64,000 nucleotides of DNA from Torymus aiolomorphi (Eukaryota; Arthropoda; Insecta; Hymenoptera; Torymidae), in NCBI GenBank assembly GCA_036365515.1, contig CM070873.1, forward strand, positions 226,253,876-226,317,875. The letters are read 5' to 3'. Within the stretch, counting starts at the first letter, position 1, and each line of letters opens with the position of its first letter. The notes beneath the pieces are model-generated. The model saw nothing but the letters and a program-made list of their open reading frames with translations. It had not been told where the DNA came from and made no database searches. The translations under genes and the position numbers were made by a program. Positions 45,801 through 57,792 of this stretch are shown here, piece after piece.

Positions 45801-48800
45801 TTAGATGAGGTGTCGGAGATTACAATTATTTATGAACTGAATTATTGATTTGCAATGTTTGTGGTTGTTAAGCATTTCTGGTATATTTTTTGTTAAATTG
45901 AGTTTTCTCCTTTCGTCTTCAAAAACTGGACAGTCGATTAATATATGTTCTACATTACTGAGTACTTTACAGTGGTTGCATAAATATTTCTCTTCTTTGC
46001 TGAGTAGATGTTGATGGCTAATTGTAGTGTGACCGATACGTAGTCTAGTGATGATAATTTAGTCTTTGCGTTGGAATTTGATAGCTGGGTTTCCATCTGA
46101 TACGTTTGTTTTGACTCTTCGGAGTTGACATGTGTTGCTTTCACAAGTCCAGATTTTGTTCCATTCATTTTTAATGTTGATGTTGACTAATTTTTTCATA
46201 TCCTTTTTGTCAATACTCTGGTACACTTTTGCGAATTCTAATTTGCTTGCAAGAGTGGATAGTTGTTTGAGTTTTTTGGATACTTCAAGAGGGAATTTGG
46301 AGTGGCAAATGAGAATTTTTTTATCGAGCTTATTTAAGTTGTGGATTAGGTATTTGGTCAGTGTTTTTTGTGGTTTTTTATTTAATAGTCTATTGAGTAA
46401 TTCGTTGCTATCTGTGTGAATCATTATTCTATTGGTGGAGAAGTCATTTTCTTTCATTATTACTGATAATAAAATTTCTGCCGCTGATTGGAGACTGATC
46501 CATGATGGTAGTTTTAGTAATGTGTTTTCTTCTTGAGGTAGGGACGCTACTGCTCCTATTGAGTTATTATTTCGGGCGCAGGATGTGGTCATGTGAGTGT
46601 AGTTAGGGTATGATTTTATGGTTGTGTAATAGCTATTGTTTTTGTTTATGCAGAGTTCATTGATTTGAATATCGTCGTTTATTGAATTTATATTGGTTGG
46701 TAGTTTACTAACATATGTATCGTTTAAATGAATATTGTATTTATCGAAAAGTGATATTGCTCGGTAATAGAAGGGGTATTTGGTTTTGGTTCTGGCATCT
46801 TTGTAAGTTTTGATATTCTTGAGTAATAAATGGTGAGCCTGGTTTTCCGGATTGGTGTACAGTCGGATAGCACAGTTCATTGTCAGTTTTTCTCTTCTAA
46901 GGTTCAGAGGTGTCATTCCACTTTCGCTGAGTATACTGATGATCGGGCTAGTTCGAAAAGCTCCTTTTGCTATTCGCATGTTGGTGTTGAGTATAGTGTC
47001 GAGTTTTTCTAGGGTTTTATCACTAGCGGAACTATACACCATGCATGCGTAGTCAATTCTCGATTGTACTAGTGCTTTATAAGTGTTTGTAAGGATTTTT
47101 TGAGAGGCTCCCCAGTTCTTGGCTGCTAAGACTTTTATTACATTCATTCGAAAGATGCATTGTCTTTTTAGGTTATCAATATGGGGTATCCATGATAGTT
47201 TATTATCAAAAAGTAGTCCTAGGATTCTTATTTGATTGACTGTTTTTAAAGTTTTGTTATCTATTTTTAATTCTATGGGGTCATTTTTGATATGTGATTT
47301 GTTGAAAATGATTACCTGAGTTTTGCTCTGAGATATTTTGAAGCCAGATGTTTTCGTGTAAGTTACTAGTTTATCTAGGGTTTGTTGCAAGATTTTCTCA
47401 CTTGTTTTTATGTTTTTGCCTGCGAGGAAAATTGTTACATCATCTGCAAATATAGTGGTAAGGACAGGAGGATCGATGTGTTCTTGAATATCATTTATAG
47501 CTAGTAAGAATAACGTCACGCTTATACATGAGCCTTGCGGAACTCCGTTTTCTATATTTATTGATTTTGAGTAACAGTTGTTTACTTTGACTCTTATACT
47601 TCTATTTTGGAGGAATTTATCGATAAAGTGTAATATGTTTCCTGTAATTTTAAGTTTGATGAGTATCTTTATTATTCTACGACACCATATTAGGTCATAT
47701 GCTTTTTCCATATCTAAGCATGCTGCTATTAGGTGTTAGTTTCTTGAGAAGGCGTCGCATATGTTAGATTCAAGATTAACTAGACAGTCAGCTGTAGAAC
47801 AGTTTTCGCGGAAACCACTTTGTTGTTTACTTAGAATGTTTTTCATGTCTAGGTACCATCTGAGCCTTTTGTTTATATTAGTATTTTCTCAAGGATTTTG
47901 CACATGCAGCATGTTAGCGCTATCGGGCGATAGCTCTCTTTATCGTGTTTGTCTTTTCCCGGCTTGGGAATTGGAATTACTGTGGCTTGGTTCCAGATAC
48001 TAGGAAATATTTTTTTGATCCAAATCAAGTTATATGTTTTTAATAAGGAAGCTATTGCTTTATCTGGTAATTGCTTTAAGAATATATTTGGAATATCGTC
48101 TGGTCCGGGACTGGTATTTTTACTGTTTTTTAGAGCATCTATTAGTTCGTTTAGTGAAAATTCAGAATTAAGTGGGTGTTCCTTGTTGTCATCTATTAGG
48201 TTTAAATCTATGTTTGATTTTTCTATTTTTGTTTTGTATTCTAAGAATTCAGCGTTGAGGTTGTTATTGCTAGAGTTTTCCGCGAATTTCTCAGCTAGCA
48301 AGTTGGCTATGGTATATCATTTATATGTTTGTTATTCTCTATTAGTGTTGGAATTTGCAGGCTATTGTATCCTTCGATGGATTTTATTTTTTTCCATACT
48401 ATTCCGATAGGTACGTTGGTGTCGATTGTTCCCAGAAAATTTAGCCATGAATTTTTTTTGCATCTTTAATGGTTCTTTTAGCGATAGTTTTGTGTTTCTT
48501 GTATAGTCTACTCTAGCTTGTAGTGTTTTCTTTTATTTGAATTTGTTGAAATATTTTTTGGCTTCTTTTATTGCTGTTTCGCACTTACTGTTCCACCAAG
48601 GTACATTTTTTCTTTCTGGAGAGCCTTTGGTCTTTGGTATGCTGTCATTGGCTGCCTTTATTATGATTTCTGATAGAGTATTCATTATAAGGTCTATGTT
48701 GTATTTGTTATTGTTTATGTTGTTATCTATAATTGCTTCAAGCTCCTCTATTTTTCCTGATATTATTTCTTGATATTTGGGCCAATTGGCTTTGTGGAAT

Positions 48801-49491
48801 TTCCATCTTGGTATGTGGGTGTTCTTATTATTTTGATTGCATAGGGTTTTCGTGATAAGCGGATAATGATCGCTGCCGTATAGGTATGTTAGAGCACGCC
48901 ATTCCAACCCATGAGCTAAGCTGCTGCTGCAGAGAGTCAAGTCGATTGAGCTAGTAGTAGCGTTTGATATGTTAAAGTGTGTTGGGGAGCCGTCGTTTAG
49001 TAATACAATGTCGTTTCTTATTAGTAGTTTCTCGATTAGTATTCCCCTTTCATCTATTTTATAAGAGCCCCATAATTTATTGTGACTATTGAAGTCTCCG
49101 AGAATGATGTAGGGTTTTGGGAGCTGTTTGATTAGTTCTTCAAGTAATTCCACATTAATCTCATAACGATTACTTAAGTATATGTTACAGATTGCAATTG
49201 GTCTGTTATTTATCCCTATTTTAGTTGCTATTGCTTCGATTTGGGTATTTAGTTTGATTTCTTGGCTAAAGATGTTGTTTTGTATTAATGTGGCTACTCC
49301 ACCACTTGCTGCTTTACAATCTAGTCTGTTTTTGTTGTAAGAGGTGAAGTTTTTGATGTTAATATTCTGATCGGCTTTTAAATTTGTTTCTTGTAACAAA
49401 CTATTTCGGCGTTTTCATCCGATAATAATTTTTGGAGTGATTCGTATTGACTTTTTAGGCTATTGATATTCCACTATATTATTTTTGTCAT
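45801..49491 (-). pseudogene. Non-LTR ORF2 polyprotein (EN-RT-RNase H), broken
   Basis: The ATG at 49491-49489 leads to MTKII-stop-WNINSLKSQYESL. After a shift near 49398 comes the AP-type endonuclease: LQETNLK, GDFNSHNKLWGS and GSDHYPL. Stops or shifts at about 48533, 48470 and 48303 precede the RT region, with SPGPDDIP and VIPIPKPGKDKHDKESYRPI. Another shift near 47876 and a stop at 47736-47738 precede MEKAYDLIW and VPQGS. The catalytic motif IFADDVTIF sits at residues 87-95 of the long open stretch starting at 47711. An RNase H-like segment holds SAAEILLSVI and IHTDSNELL. An in-frame stop at 46059 is followed by RLRIGHTTISHQHL and a CNHC-x7-H-x4-C finger, ending at 45801. Family firm; clade (I versus Jockey) tentative. 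Confidence 0.87.
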
Positions 49492-50868
49492 TGTTGATTG
49501 TCGTTTGTAATGTTGTTAAGATTCGGTATCTGAGTTGTTCGGAGTTTGAATTGGTGTGATTATAGCTGTTGAATTTTTGATACATTTTAATAGTACAATT
49601 TCGTTTGATGCTGCTGTTGCGAACATTCGGGTAAATGTCTTCTTTTATGAACTTAGTGAATTTGTTAAGGTCTTGTGTATATTGTGATACAATTTCGATT
49701 GGATTTTTGTTTCCTTTAATGTTTTCCATCAGACTTTTAAACTGGGAATAATTTAAGAGTGTTCCTGCCTGCTCTAGGTAATTTTTTATGCTTATCAGCT
49801 TATTATCCATATCGTCAAGAAAATGATGGTTATCGGTTGTTGATTGAATTTCTGAGGGAGTTAATGGATATTAGTTTGGTTATTGGGAGGGTGAGTTGGT
49901 AAATTAATGGTTGGAGAGAATTGTGTGGCATTGGATTTTTTCTTTAAGTTTAGGTTGTTGCTAGTCTGCGACTCGGTTGAGCTTATTTGAGAGTGAGTGC
50001 GTTTATAGGCTGTGTCGATGGGAGGAAGGTTTTGCGGAGTTGAGTGTTCGGTCTGTATGTTGAACTCCTGTGTCTGATTATCTACGATCTTGCCTGAATC
50101 TAGTATAGAGTTATTGCTGGGATCTACAGGTTCTACATAGTCGTTTGTTGAGATGCTGGTTGAGTTGTTTGGTTGATATTGTATTGGGGGGGATCTGAAG
50201 GACTTGTCTTTGATAGTACAGTTTATTGCCAAATGCCCCTCTTATTTGCATGTAAAGTATCGTAATGTGTCTGTGCTTGCGTATACGAAGTAATTTATTT
50301 CGTTAAGATTGATTTTAAACGTTTCGGGAATCTTTGCAATGTCTTCGGGCTTGACGTATACCTGTCGACGGAAGCTGGCGACATGGTTGTATCCCTCTTT
50401 AGTAATGGTGGCTCTTACATGAGATACTTGAGCACCGCGTTTAACGTTTAGTTTTTCTAAGTAATCTTCCAAGACGTGATTGGGGATATCAGGAGATACA
50501 TTTGAAAATACAACTCGCTTATGTTTGTACAGTAAAGGACGTATCGTTACTTTAAGATTATTAATTACTATAAACTCATATTTATCGGTTAATTCATTCA
50601 CCAGATCCTTGGTTGTTAGGTAGATGCAGACTCTGTTGTTGGAAATTCTCGATGCAAATAAGATGTTCTTTGGTTGCAGTCTGTCACCAATCGCACACAC
50701 GTAGTCAGTGAGGTTTAAGCCTTCGACACAATCCATGATTAAGCCTTGATCTCTTTTTGGTGTTTGATTTCGTTGGGTGGCATCTGAGTAGCTTGCACTG
50801 GGGGTGGTTGTAGCGTAGAAGGTTGGGATGTCTGAAGTTTTGAGTAGGCTTTCTTGGAAGAAAGCCAT
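49460..50868 (-). pseudogene. Non-LTR ORF1 (nucleic-acid-binding gag-like), broken
   Basis: ORF1 proteins of this group bind element RNA. The frame starts MAFFQESLLKTSDIPT at 50868. An RRM-like stretch (KRVVFSNVSPDIPNHVLEDY) leads to a single CCHC zinc knuckle reading YFTCK-stop-EGHLAINC. The first Cys has become Tyr (TAC), and the residue after CK is a TAA stop (50242-50244); the same frame then resumes. A one-base shift near 49865 moves the reading to LTPSEIQSTTDNHH and MDNKLISIKNYLEQAG, ending at 49460. It overlaps the ORF2 start (49491) by about 30 bases in another frame. The lesions make it non-functional. Confidence 0.8.
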
Positions 50869-51425
50869 GATGGCAATTTGCGTTTCACACGCGATAACGC
50901 TAAGCGTTTCAGGGCAGAGCCCCTGGTTATTGTTACTAGCCTATTTACTCGTATACGACACAGAGTACTAGTAAACACGTCTACTCACCGTAGTGGTCCG
51001 ACGAAGACTGTCAAATTTTTTAAAATACATCCCCTCACATTATAACAGCCTTTCCACATAACGCATTCAATATAACACGTTCAATGTTCAACGTAATACG
51101 AAAATAAATTTGTTGTTTTAGAAATTTTTTTTAGAAAATATAGGTAATTTAATTATGTTTCGAATGCTATAAATTACATTCAAATACATAGAGCTCTAAA
51201 TATCAGTTGCAAATTTATAGGCAATTGTGATATATATTTTATGTATGTGAAATTTTGTGGAAATGTATAATCTATAAAAATTTGAATAAATTATGCTGGA
51301 GTTTTGTTATTTCTGTCTTTCTGAAGTATTAAATTTTAAATATTGGAATTAAAAATTAATTAAAGGTATCAGTAAATTAAGTTTGAGGAAGCTACGTGCC
51401 AATGAATTGGCAGCGGTTTTTTTTT

Positions 51426-52599
51426 GTTTTTGGTAAAGAAATTTATACGATCTCTTGAGGTGCCGATAATTATATAGTTTTGTCATTAGACTTAAGGGGG
51501 TCGACAATTTTTAATTTTCCTTCTTGAAATAACCTGCAAAAAATAAATTTTATGTAGAAGTAATTGTTACGGTTTTAAATTGTAAACGTTTCGCCGTCTG
51601 GTGAGAGGGTGAATGAGAGAGAGACAGAGAGTGTGTGTGTGTGTGTGTGTGTGGTCGTCTCGGCGCATCGGTAAGCTGCCGCCGGTGCGTTATAGGCCGT
51701 GTCGTGCCGGTCATTGTTGATCGCGCATGGGCACAATCTTCCTCCGTCAATAACTGTTATCGAAATCGGAGGGGGCACGGGGTGAGAATGTTTCACGGAG
51801 GTGGGGTGGGTCTCTAGAGGCACCCGAGGTGTGTGAGCGCGTTTGATTGCGTTGCCTAGTGTTGTTTTGAATAAATGAACATCTCTCACCAGGCGGAGAG
51901 ATGGGCAAAATTTTTGTTTCTCTCATTCCTGTTCTGACATTCACACGGAGAAGAAGGCTCTATTTTTTCTTTCCTGAATATTCGATTCTCAGTCTGTACT
52001 CATTCAATAAACGTTTTTTGTTTCCATTTACTAATTAAATAAGTCTCTAATAAATATTTAAATAAAATAATATACCTTTTGTCATCAACTCTGATGGTCC
52101 ATAATTTTTCACCTAATCAATATGTTTAAATGTATAAAAGCTTTTATTTGATATTTTGAAGATTTTTCTGTTATAATAACTTGCAATTGTCAGATATATA
52201 AAACTACATCTCTAGAATAAAAATGTTTTGAATTTAAACTCAAGATACGAATCTATAGTACTATATAAAAATATAAGATTCTCTTGAGTGTCACTCGTGC
52301 CTAAAAATTAATCTTCGGAGTTCAATATTTTAATATTTTTCAAAATATTTTCAAAATATTTTCCCTAAAAAGGATATCAAAATGTTAACAACTCACACAG
52401 AGTATATAAAATTAGAGTTGAAAGAATTGTTGAAAAATTCAACTTTCAAAGAAGCACTACCATAATGTCATACCATACAAGAATATTACAATAATATGTA
52501 ACCACTCAAAAATGGATTAACTTTGAAATTAATTTTCTAGTTAAATAAACTTGATCTACTTTATAGGTAAATGTCCTGAAACGCTCCGCAATATCCTTT
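51426..52599. other. Mixed AT-rich DNA with a small GC-richer patch
   Basis: A GT tract lies at about 51631-51652 and moderately GC-rich sequence at 51650-51950. Overlapping short frames there are unconvincing. The rest is AT-rich without a gene. Confidence 0.45.
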
Positions 52600-52885
52600 C
52601 AAAAACATTAACCCTTGAGACATATATTCATCAGTGTAATATACTTCTTGCCGATCTTCTCTCTCCTTATTCGACTCTCGCAAAGATCTCCAGTAATCAC
52701 TTACGCGACGACGACGTCGACGATATCGTCAGAGCTGCGAAAAAAACCTAAGCTCCGAGCACTCGAGACGTCGACTATCGGTGGTTCTTCGCAATGAGAG
52801 CGAGCTCGCGAGAGACTACGGGACTATCTTCTTCGGTGCTTTTTTGCTCTTCTCTCGAAAGTCCCTCTCTAGCGCGCTCGCGACG
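52600..52885 (+). promoter_or_regulatory. Candidate 5' untranslated exon with splice donor
   Basis: A GC-rich stretch begins near an initiator-like TCAGT (52631-52635) and ends CGCGACG directly before GTAAGAAGA, a strong donor at 52886. It precedes a GA tract. No coding start with a convincing frame is present, so this could be a non-coding first exon of a gene lying downstream outside the window, or chance. Low confidence. Confidence 0.25.
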
Positions 52886-52895
52886 GTAAGAAGAC

Positions 52896-53626
<731 letters not shown>

Positions 53627-53627
53627 G

Positions 53628-53764
53628 CCTGGTAGAAAATAACCCAACCAAAATGGCTTATGGTTCTACTGTTGGTCATTTTTTTGGGCCAACGAATAAC
53701 AAAAATATTGACGAACGGTTAGCCAATGGTTATGGTAAACTATCCATAATTAAAAGAATCGAAA
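53628..53764. mobile_element. Truncated CCTGGTAGAAA-type element
   Basis: It starts CCTGGTAGAAAATAACCCAA and follows the left end of 34120-35304 for about 130 bp (CTACTGTTGGTC, GGCCAACGAATAA, AAAATATTGACGAACGGTT), then stops. Confidence 0.7.
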
Positions 53765-53862
53765 GCGTGGTCTAGGTCTTTAGGGTGGCCGATGATGGAG
53801 TCTAGGTGGCGCTCCGTAGTTTTTTGCGTTTAGATCTGAGAAGGCATCTAATACGGGGAGGA
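53765..53862 (-). repeat. Solitary 90-bp repeat monomer
   Basis: GTCTAGGTCTTTAGGGTGGC, CGATGATGGAGTCTAGGTGG and CGCTCCGTAGTTTTTTGCGT match one unit of the arrays at 16395-17275 and 19725-20162. It stands alone, outside any TTAA element. Confidence 0.75.
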
Positions 53863-54449
53863 GGTGTTTGCTTTTTCCACTTTTTCCGAAAAGTGGACTT
53901 TTTTCGACAGTTTTTTACATCCCCAGACTTGAGCATGCGTGGCACACTAATATGGATTACTTGACTGGTTTTCTACGTAAAAATTGAAGATTTAACATCT
54001 TGTCTCGTTTATGTGCTTCGCACGCTCCGCTAAAAGCAGCAATAAATTACTTTAAAAAACAAGTATCAAAACAGTTAAAGGTTCCGTGGATTTCCTCATA
54101 TAAGCCCAGAGTATTCTCGGCGTTTTGATGCACCCGCAGGAGACACTAACGGTGCACCCCACAATGGTCCAGAAATAGGCAATTGGCGCGCAAAATCGAA
54201 AAAAAAAAATTTTCCTGGGAATATTCTAATGCTGCACACTGTTTCTAGATACTTTAAATAACAACTAACAAGTTCATTTATTAAGATCTAACGCCTGGAT
54301 AGTCTGTACGAAGCAAGAGTTTTTATAAAAATTAACTAATGAAATTATGTTATTTTTTTTAATTGATTTATATCGTATACAAATTTTTATTGAAAAACAG
54401 ATATTTTTTTTATGAAACCCATAAATATTTATTTTATTTTTTAGTATAA
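53863..54449. other. Unassigned sequence
   Basis: Moderate GC to 54180, then AT-rich. No domain, repeat or RNA is recognised. Confidence 0.45.
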
Positions 54450-56255
54450 ATAAGTTATTTTGCTTCCTCCTAGAGGAAGCTTTGTAATAGTAAAATTTTC
54501 AACTTCGTTAGAACTCTCTATAAATATCATTAGCAGTGTTAGAAGTTTGTTTCACATGATTTTAGAAAATGTCTGTATGGATGTGTGTGTGTGTATGTAT
54601 GTATACCGCTTTATCTCCGGATCTACGCGGTCGATTTGAACTATCAGGTTCTCATTTTTTTTGTTTTTTTATTCCGAATTCGGGAAGAAAATAATTTTTG
54701 ATGATTTACTGATTCGTTTGTGTTTTATTTCGAATTTTTGATTTTCGAAAAATTTATTTTTGATTTTTTTTTAATGATCGGATTTAAATTTTTGAATCGG
54801 ATGGGTCGCATTCGAAAGAGCATAAAAAAACCTATAATTTAAAAAAAAATTATCTAGCTATCTCGGTTCTCTTGTTATTAACAAAAACGTGTTTTTTTTT
54901 AAAGCTTATAACTCCTAAACTAAGCGGTCAATTTTTTGGAGAAAATTCACGATAATGCAGAATATAAATTGCTATAATCTGTGAAAATTTTAATCCATTC
55001 TGTTGGTTAGTTTTTGAGAAAAAAATTTAAAAATGGAAAAAATGTGTTCTCTATGTCGCACGTTTTATGGAGTAAACCTGGATTAATCGCTTTGTAATTT
55101 CTTATAGAGGTAGATTTTGGATAGATCTCGGCTAAGTTCTTTGGGCTACATGATCGGTCCATAAATTTCTGAGATATTTGAGGTTAAAATTTTTTTAAAC
55201 TTTTTTTCAAATCGAAATTTCTCGAAAACGGCTCTATGTATCTGAATCGGATGGGTGGCATTCGAAAGCGAATTTAAATATCTATATTTTCTAAAAGAAA
55301 TTATTTTTCTAGCTATCACGGTTCTTTTGTTATTAATAAAAACGTAAACATAGAAAAGTGAAAAAAAAATGAGTTTGGTATGTCTAACCATTGCGGGAAT
55401 AAAAATTGGCTTAATCGCTTCAAAATTCCTCGTAGAGGTGGATTTTGTATAGTTTTTGGTCGAGTTATTTGGGCAAAATGATTGGTCCATAGATTTAAGA
55501 GATATTTGAGGTTAAAATATTTTAAACCTTTTTTCAAATCGTAATTTCTCGAGAATAGCTCTATGTATTCGAAGGGAATGGATAGCATTCGAAATAGAAT
55601 TAAAATAGCTATATTTCCTAAAAAAAAAATTTCTTTTATAGGGTGTTCTGTTATTATAAAAAAACGCAAGCATTGAAAAATGAGAAAATAAAAAAAAATG
55701 AGTTTTGTATGTGCAACGATTGCTGGAATAAAATTGACTTATTCGCTTCAAAATTTCTTGTAGAGGTGTATTTTTTAGATTTTTATGTCGATTTATTGGG
55801 GCAAAATGATTGGTCCATAAATTTCAGATATTTGAGGTTAAAATATTTTTAGTAAAATTAATAAATGAAAAAAATTGAGCTTTGTATGTCTAGCGATTTT
55901 GGAAGTAAAATTGACTTAATCGCTTCTTTAAATCATTTATTAGATGCAATTAATAATGTGTCAACACAAAAGTATTTATGTTAAGATATAAATAATACAA
56001 AATAACCTACCTACTTCGATCGCAACTAATACACATTCAATTCACGATATATAAAAACCCTTTTCATAATTAATATTACCTCCAAATTATTTTACTGTGA
56101 TATTTTGTATAATTAATAGATAATATTTCTTAATAAAATTTCACAAATTTTCTTCATTTGTTTTTGAGAAAAATTATTTTATAAAAGTATAAAAAAAGGA
56201 ATTGATAAATTAGTTTGAGGAAGCTACGTGCCGATGAATTGGCAGCGGTTTTTTA
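54450..56255 (-). repeat. Full-length hairpin-ended repeat
   Basis: It starts at the hairpin GCTTCCTCCTAGAGGAAGC (54462-54480), has a short GT tract near 54580, and three internal units (TTGTTATTAACAAAAACGTG, TCTCGAAAACGGCTCTATGT, GAGATATTTGAGGTTAAAAT). It ends at GAGGAAGCTACGTGCCGATG and AATTGGCAGCGG (56218-56249). It is intact end to end and about 1.8 kb. Confidence 0.88.
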
Positions 56256-57223
56256 TAATAAAACTTTGATATATATTTTTTATGAGAAACTCTTTAGAGT
56301 TAAGGAAAGTTAATTTTTTCACCAAACAAGTAAAAAATTTATAACTTTAAAGTCCCAAAAGTAATTTTGGCTGTATTTGTCCAAGGTGGATTTTGTAAAT
56401 ATTTAAAGTTTAATACTAAAAGGATAAGATCGCATTGATTTTATAGCTGCCCCGAGCTGCCCCTTTTCGAGAAATACGATTTCAAATTCGAAAATTCGCC
56501 GTTACTCAATATTTCAATTACCCAATAAAATCGACAATCTCCAATAAATAACTTTTATTATTGAGAAATAATAATTTTTATAATAATTCTTATAAGTTAA
56601 TGTTGTAATAAATGAAAAATGGTTTCTAGTTTAGACGACTGTTGTAATTATTTTGGTCCGTTTATCGGCCGATATCGCTCCCATATAGCATCATATCTTT
56701 GCACTATATTGTGACAATATTGGTCCACAATATTGTTACGATGCGAAAAGACCGTTAATTTATTAATTATATAAGTTGCATTTCAGATGAATTCGTTTAA
56801 TCTATATTGGAACAATATTGAAACAATGTTGAAACAATACAACTTTTCTAATTTTTAAGAAATGTTGCTGACTAATAATTTTAATTTTGTTACACAAATT
56901 TTTCTCAATATTGTATTTAAGATGTAAAATATTGCACTAATATTGCGGTAACAACTTTAAAATTATTTTTTTTTTTCGTGAATTTTCTCCATACAAAAAT
57001 TATTCCCACAACGAAAAATTTTAAAAATTGTCTCAATATTGTCTACAGAATCGTTGCTATATATAGTAGATTCATATTTTACCATATTAGTTGAACCGTA
57101 AAGTTCTGTTTCACAATAGAAAGTTTTCTTCATTCCGTATTATGTGTAGAACAAAGTATGGTTGAAACTAATGTACAGTTATGATTACACTTTTGTAGCA
57201 AGTATTAAGACACACAAGTGAAA
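56256..57223. promoter_or_regulatory. Upstream region of the RAG1-like gene with CAATATTG cluster
   Basis: No gene. The palindrome CAATATTG occurs five times, at 56715, 56728, 56813, 56906 and 57034, all within 330 bp upstream of the RAG1-like start. Clusters of short motifs near the end of a transposon can be transposase-binding sites, but no terminal inverted repeat was found. Confidence 0.35.
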
Positions 57224-57792
57224 ATGGGTAAGAATTAAATCACTTTATTCAATTAAATGCGATTTGCTTATTATCTACGATCTTGTCAATAGTGTAACTC
57301 TAATGAGTGTAAGTTATTTTCTTAATTTTATAATATCTTTCAGTAAATAGTAAAAGATATTTTTATGAAAAGTTTAGTGTATTTAATGATCATTCAGAAG
57401 TTAACACTTTAATTGAAAAAATTGAAAAAGATGCAAATAAAAACGGATTGGAGGTTAAGAAAGACGTAGCTAGATTATTTATTAAAAACTTTAAAGTAAG
57501 GTGGGATAAATCGAATAAAATGCGCCAAAGATTTGAGGATAATAATAAAAATTGGTTAGATTCTCAGTTATATGTATTTAAAAAGAAAGCTTGCGTTGAA
57601 GGGGGTCGAAAAAGGGTTCCGTTTAAAGACTTGAGCGAATCACAGAAACGGAGAAGAACTTCCGGTTGGTAAATATTTGATAAAAAAAAGCATGAAATCC
57701 ATAATTCAGTGTATGATGAATAATTTTCTATTATTCTTATTGATTTAACTATATATATATTATAGAGTTTGGAAGTTTGAAGATATCAACCC

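Larger units (their letters stand above)
45611..51010 (-). mobile_element. Two-ORF non-LTR retrotransposon, full-length but degenerate
   Basis: On the minus strand it starts near 51010 and ends in a poly-A (a T-run at 45604-45630). It carries a gag-like ORF1 and an ORF2 with endonuclease, reverse transcriptase, RNase H-like region and C-terminal Cys-His motif. Flanks TCAATTTTTT and TCAAATTTTT fit a target duplication. The uninterrupted sequence in the 27300-29183 repeat shows the pre-insertion site. The domain set is that of I/Jockey-group elements. Confidence 0.88.
44281..51425 (-). repeat. Full-length hairpin-ended repeat split by a retrotransposon
   Basis: It is reverse complementary to 27300-29183. 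The hairpin GCTTCCTCATAGAGGAAGC (44289-44307) is followed by a GT tract (44412-44494) and the internal units to 45600. It resumes at 51011 and ends at GAGGAAGCTACGTGCCAATG and AATTGGCAGCGG (51387-51416). The two pieces together are about 1.75 kb. The break corresponds to an uninterrupted stretch at about 27870-27920 in the reference copy. Confidence 0.85.

Noticed and set aside
49861..50232. Separate 123-codon gene starting with MAINCTIKD
   Set aside because: It is the continuation of retrotransposon ORF1 after an in-frame stop inside the zinc knuckle, not an independent gene.
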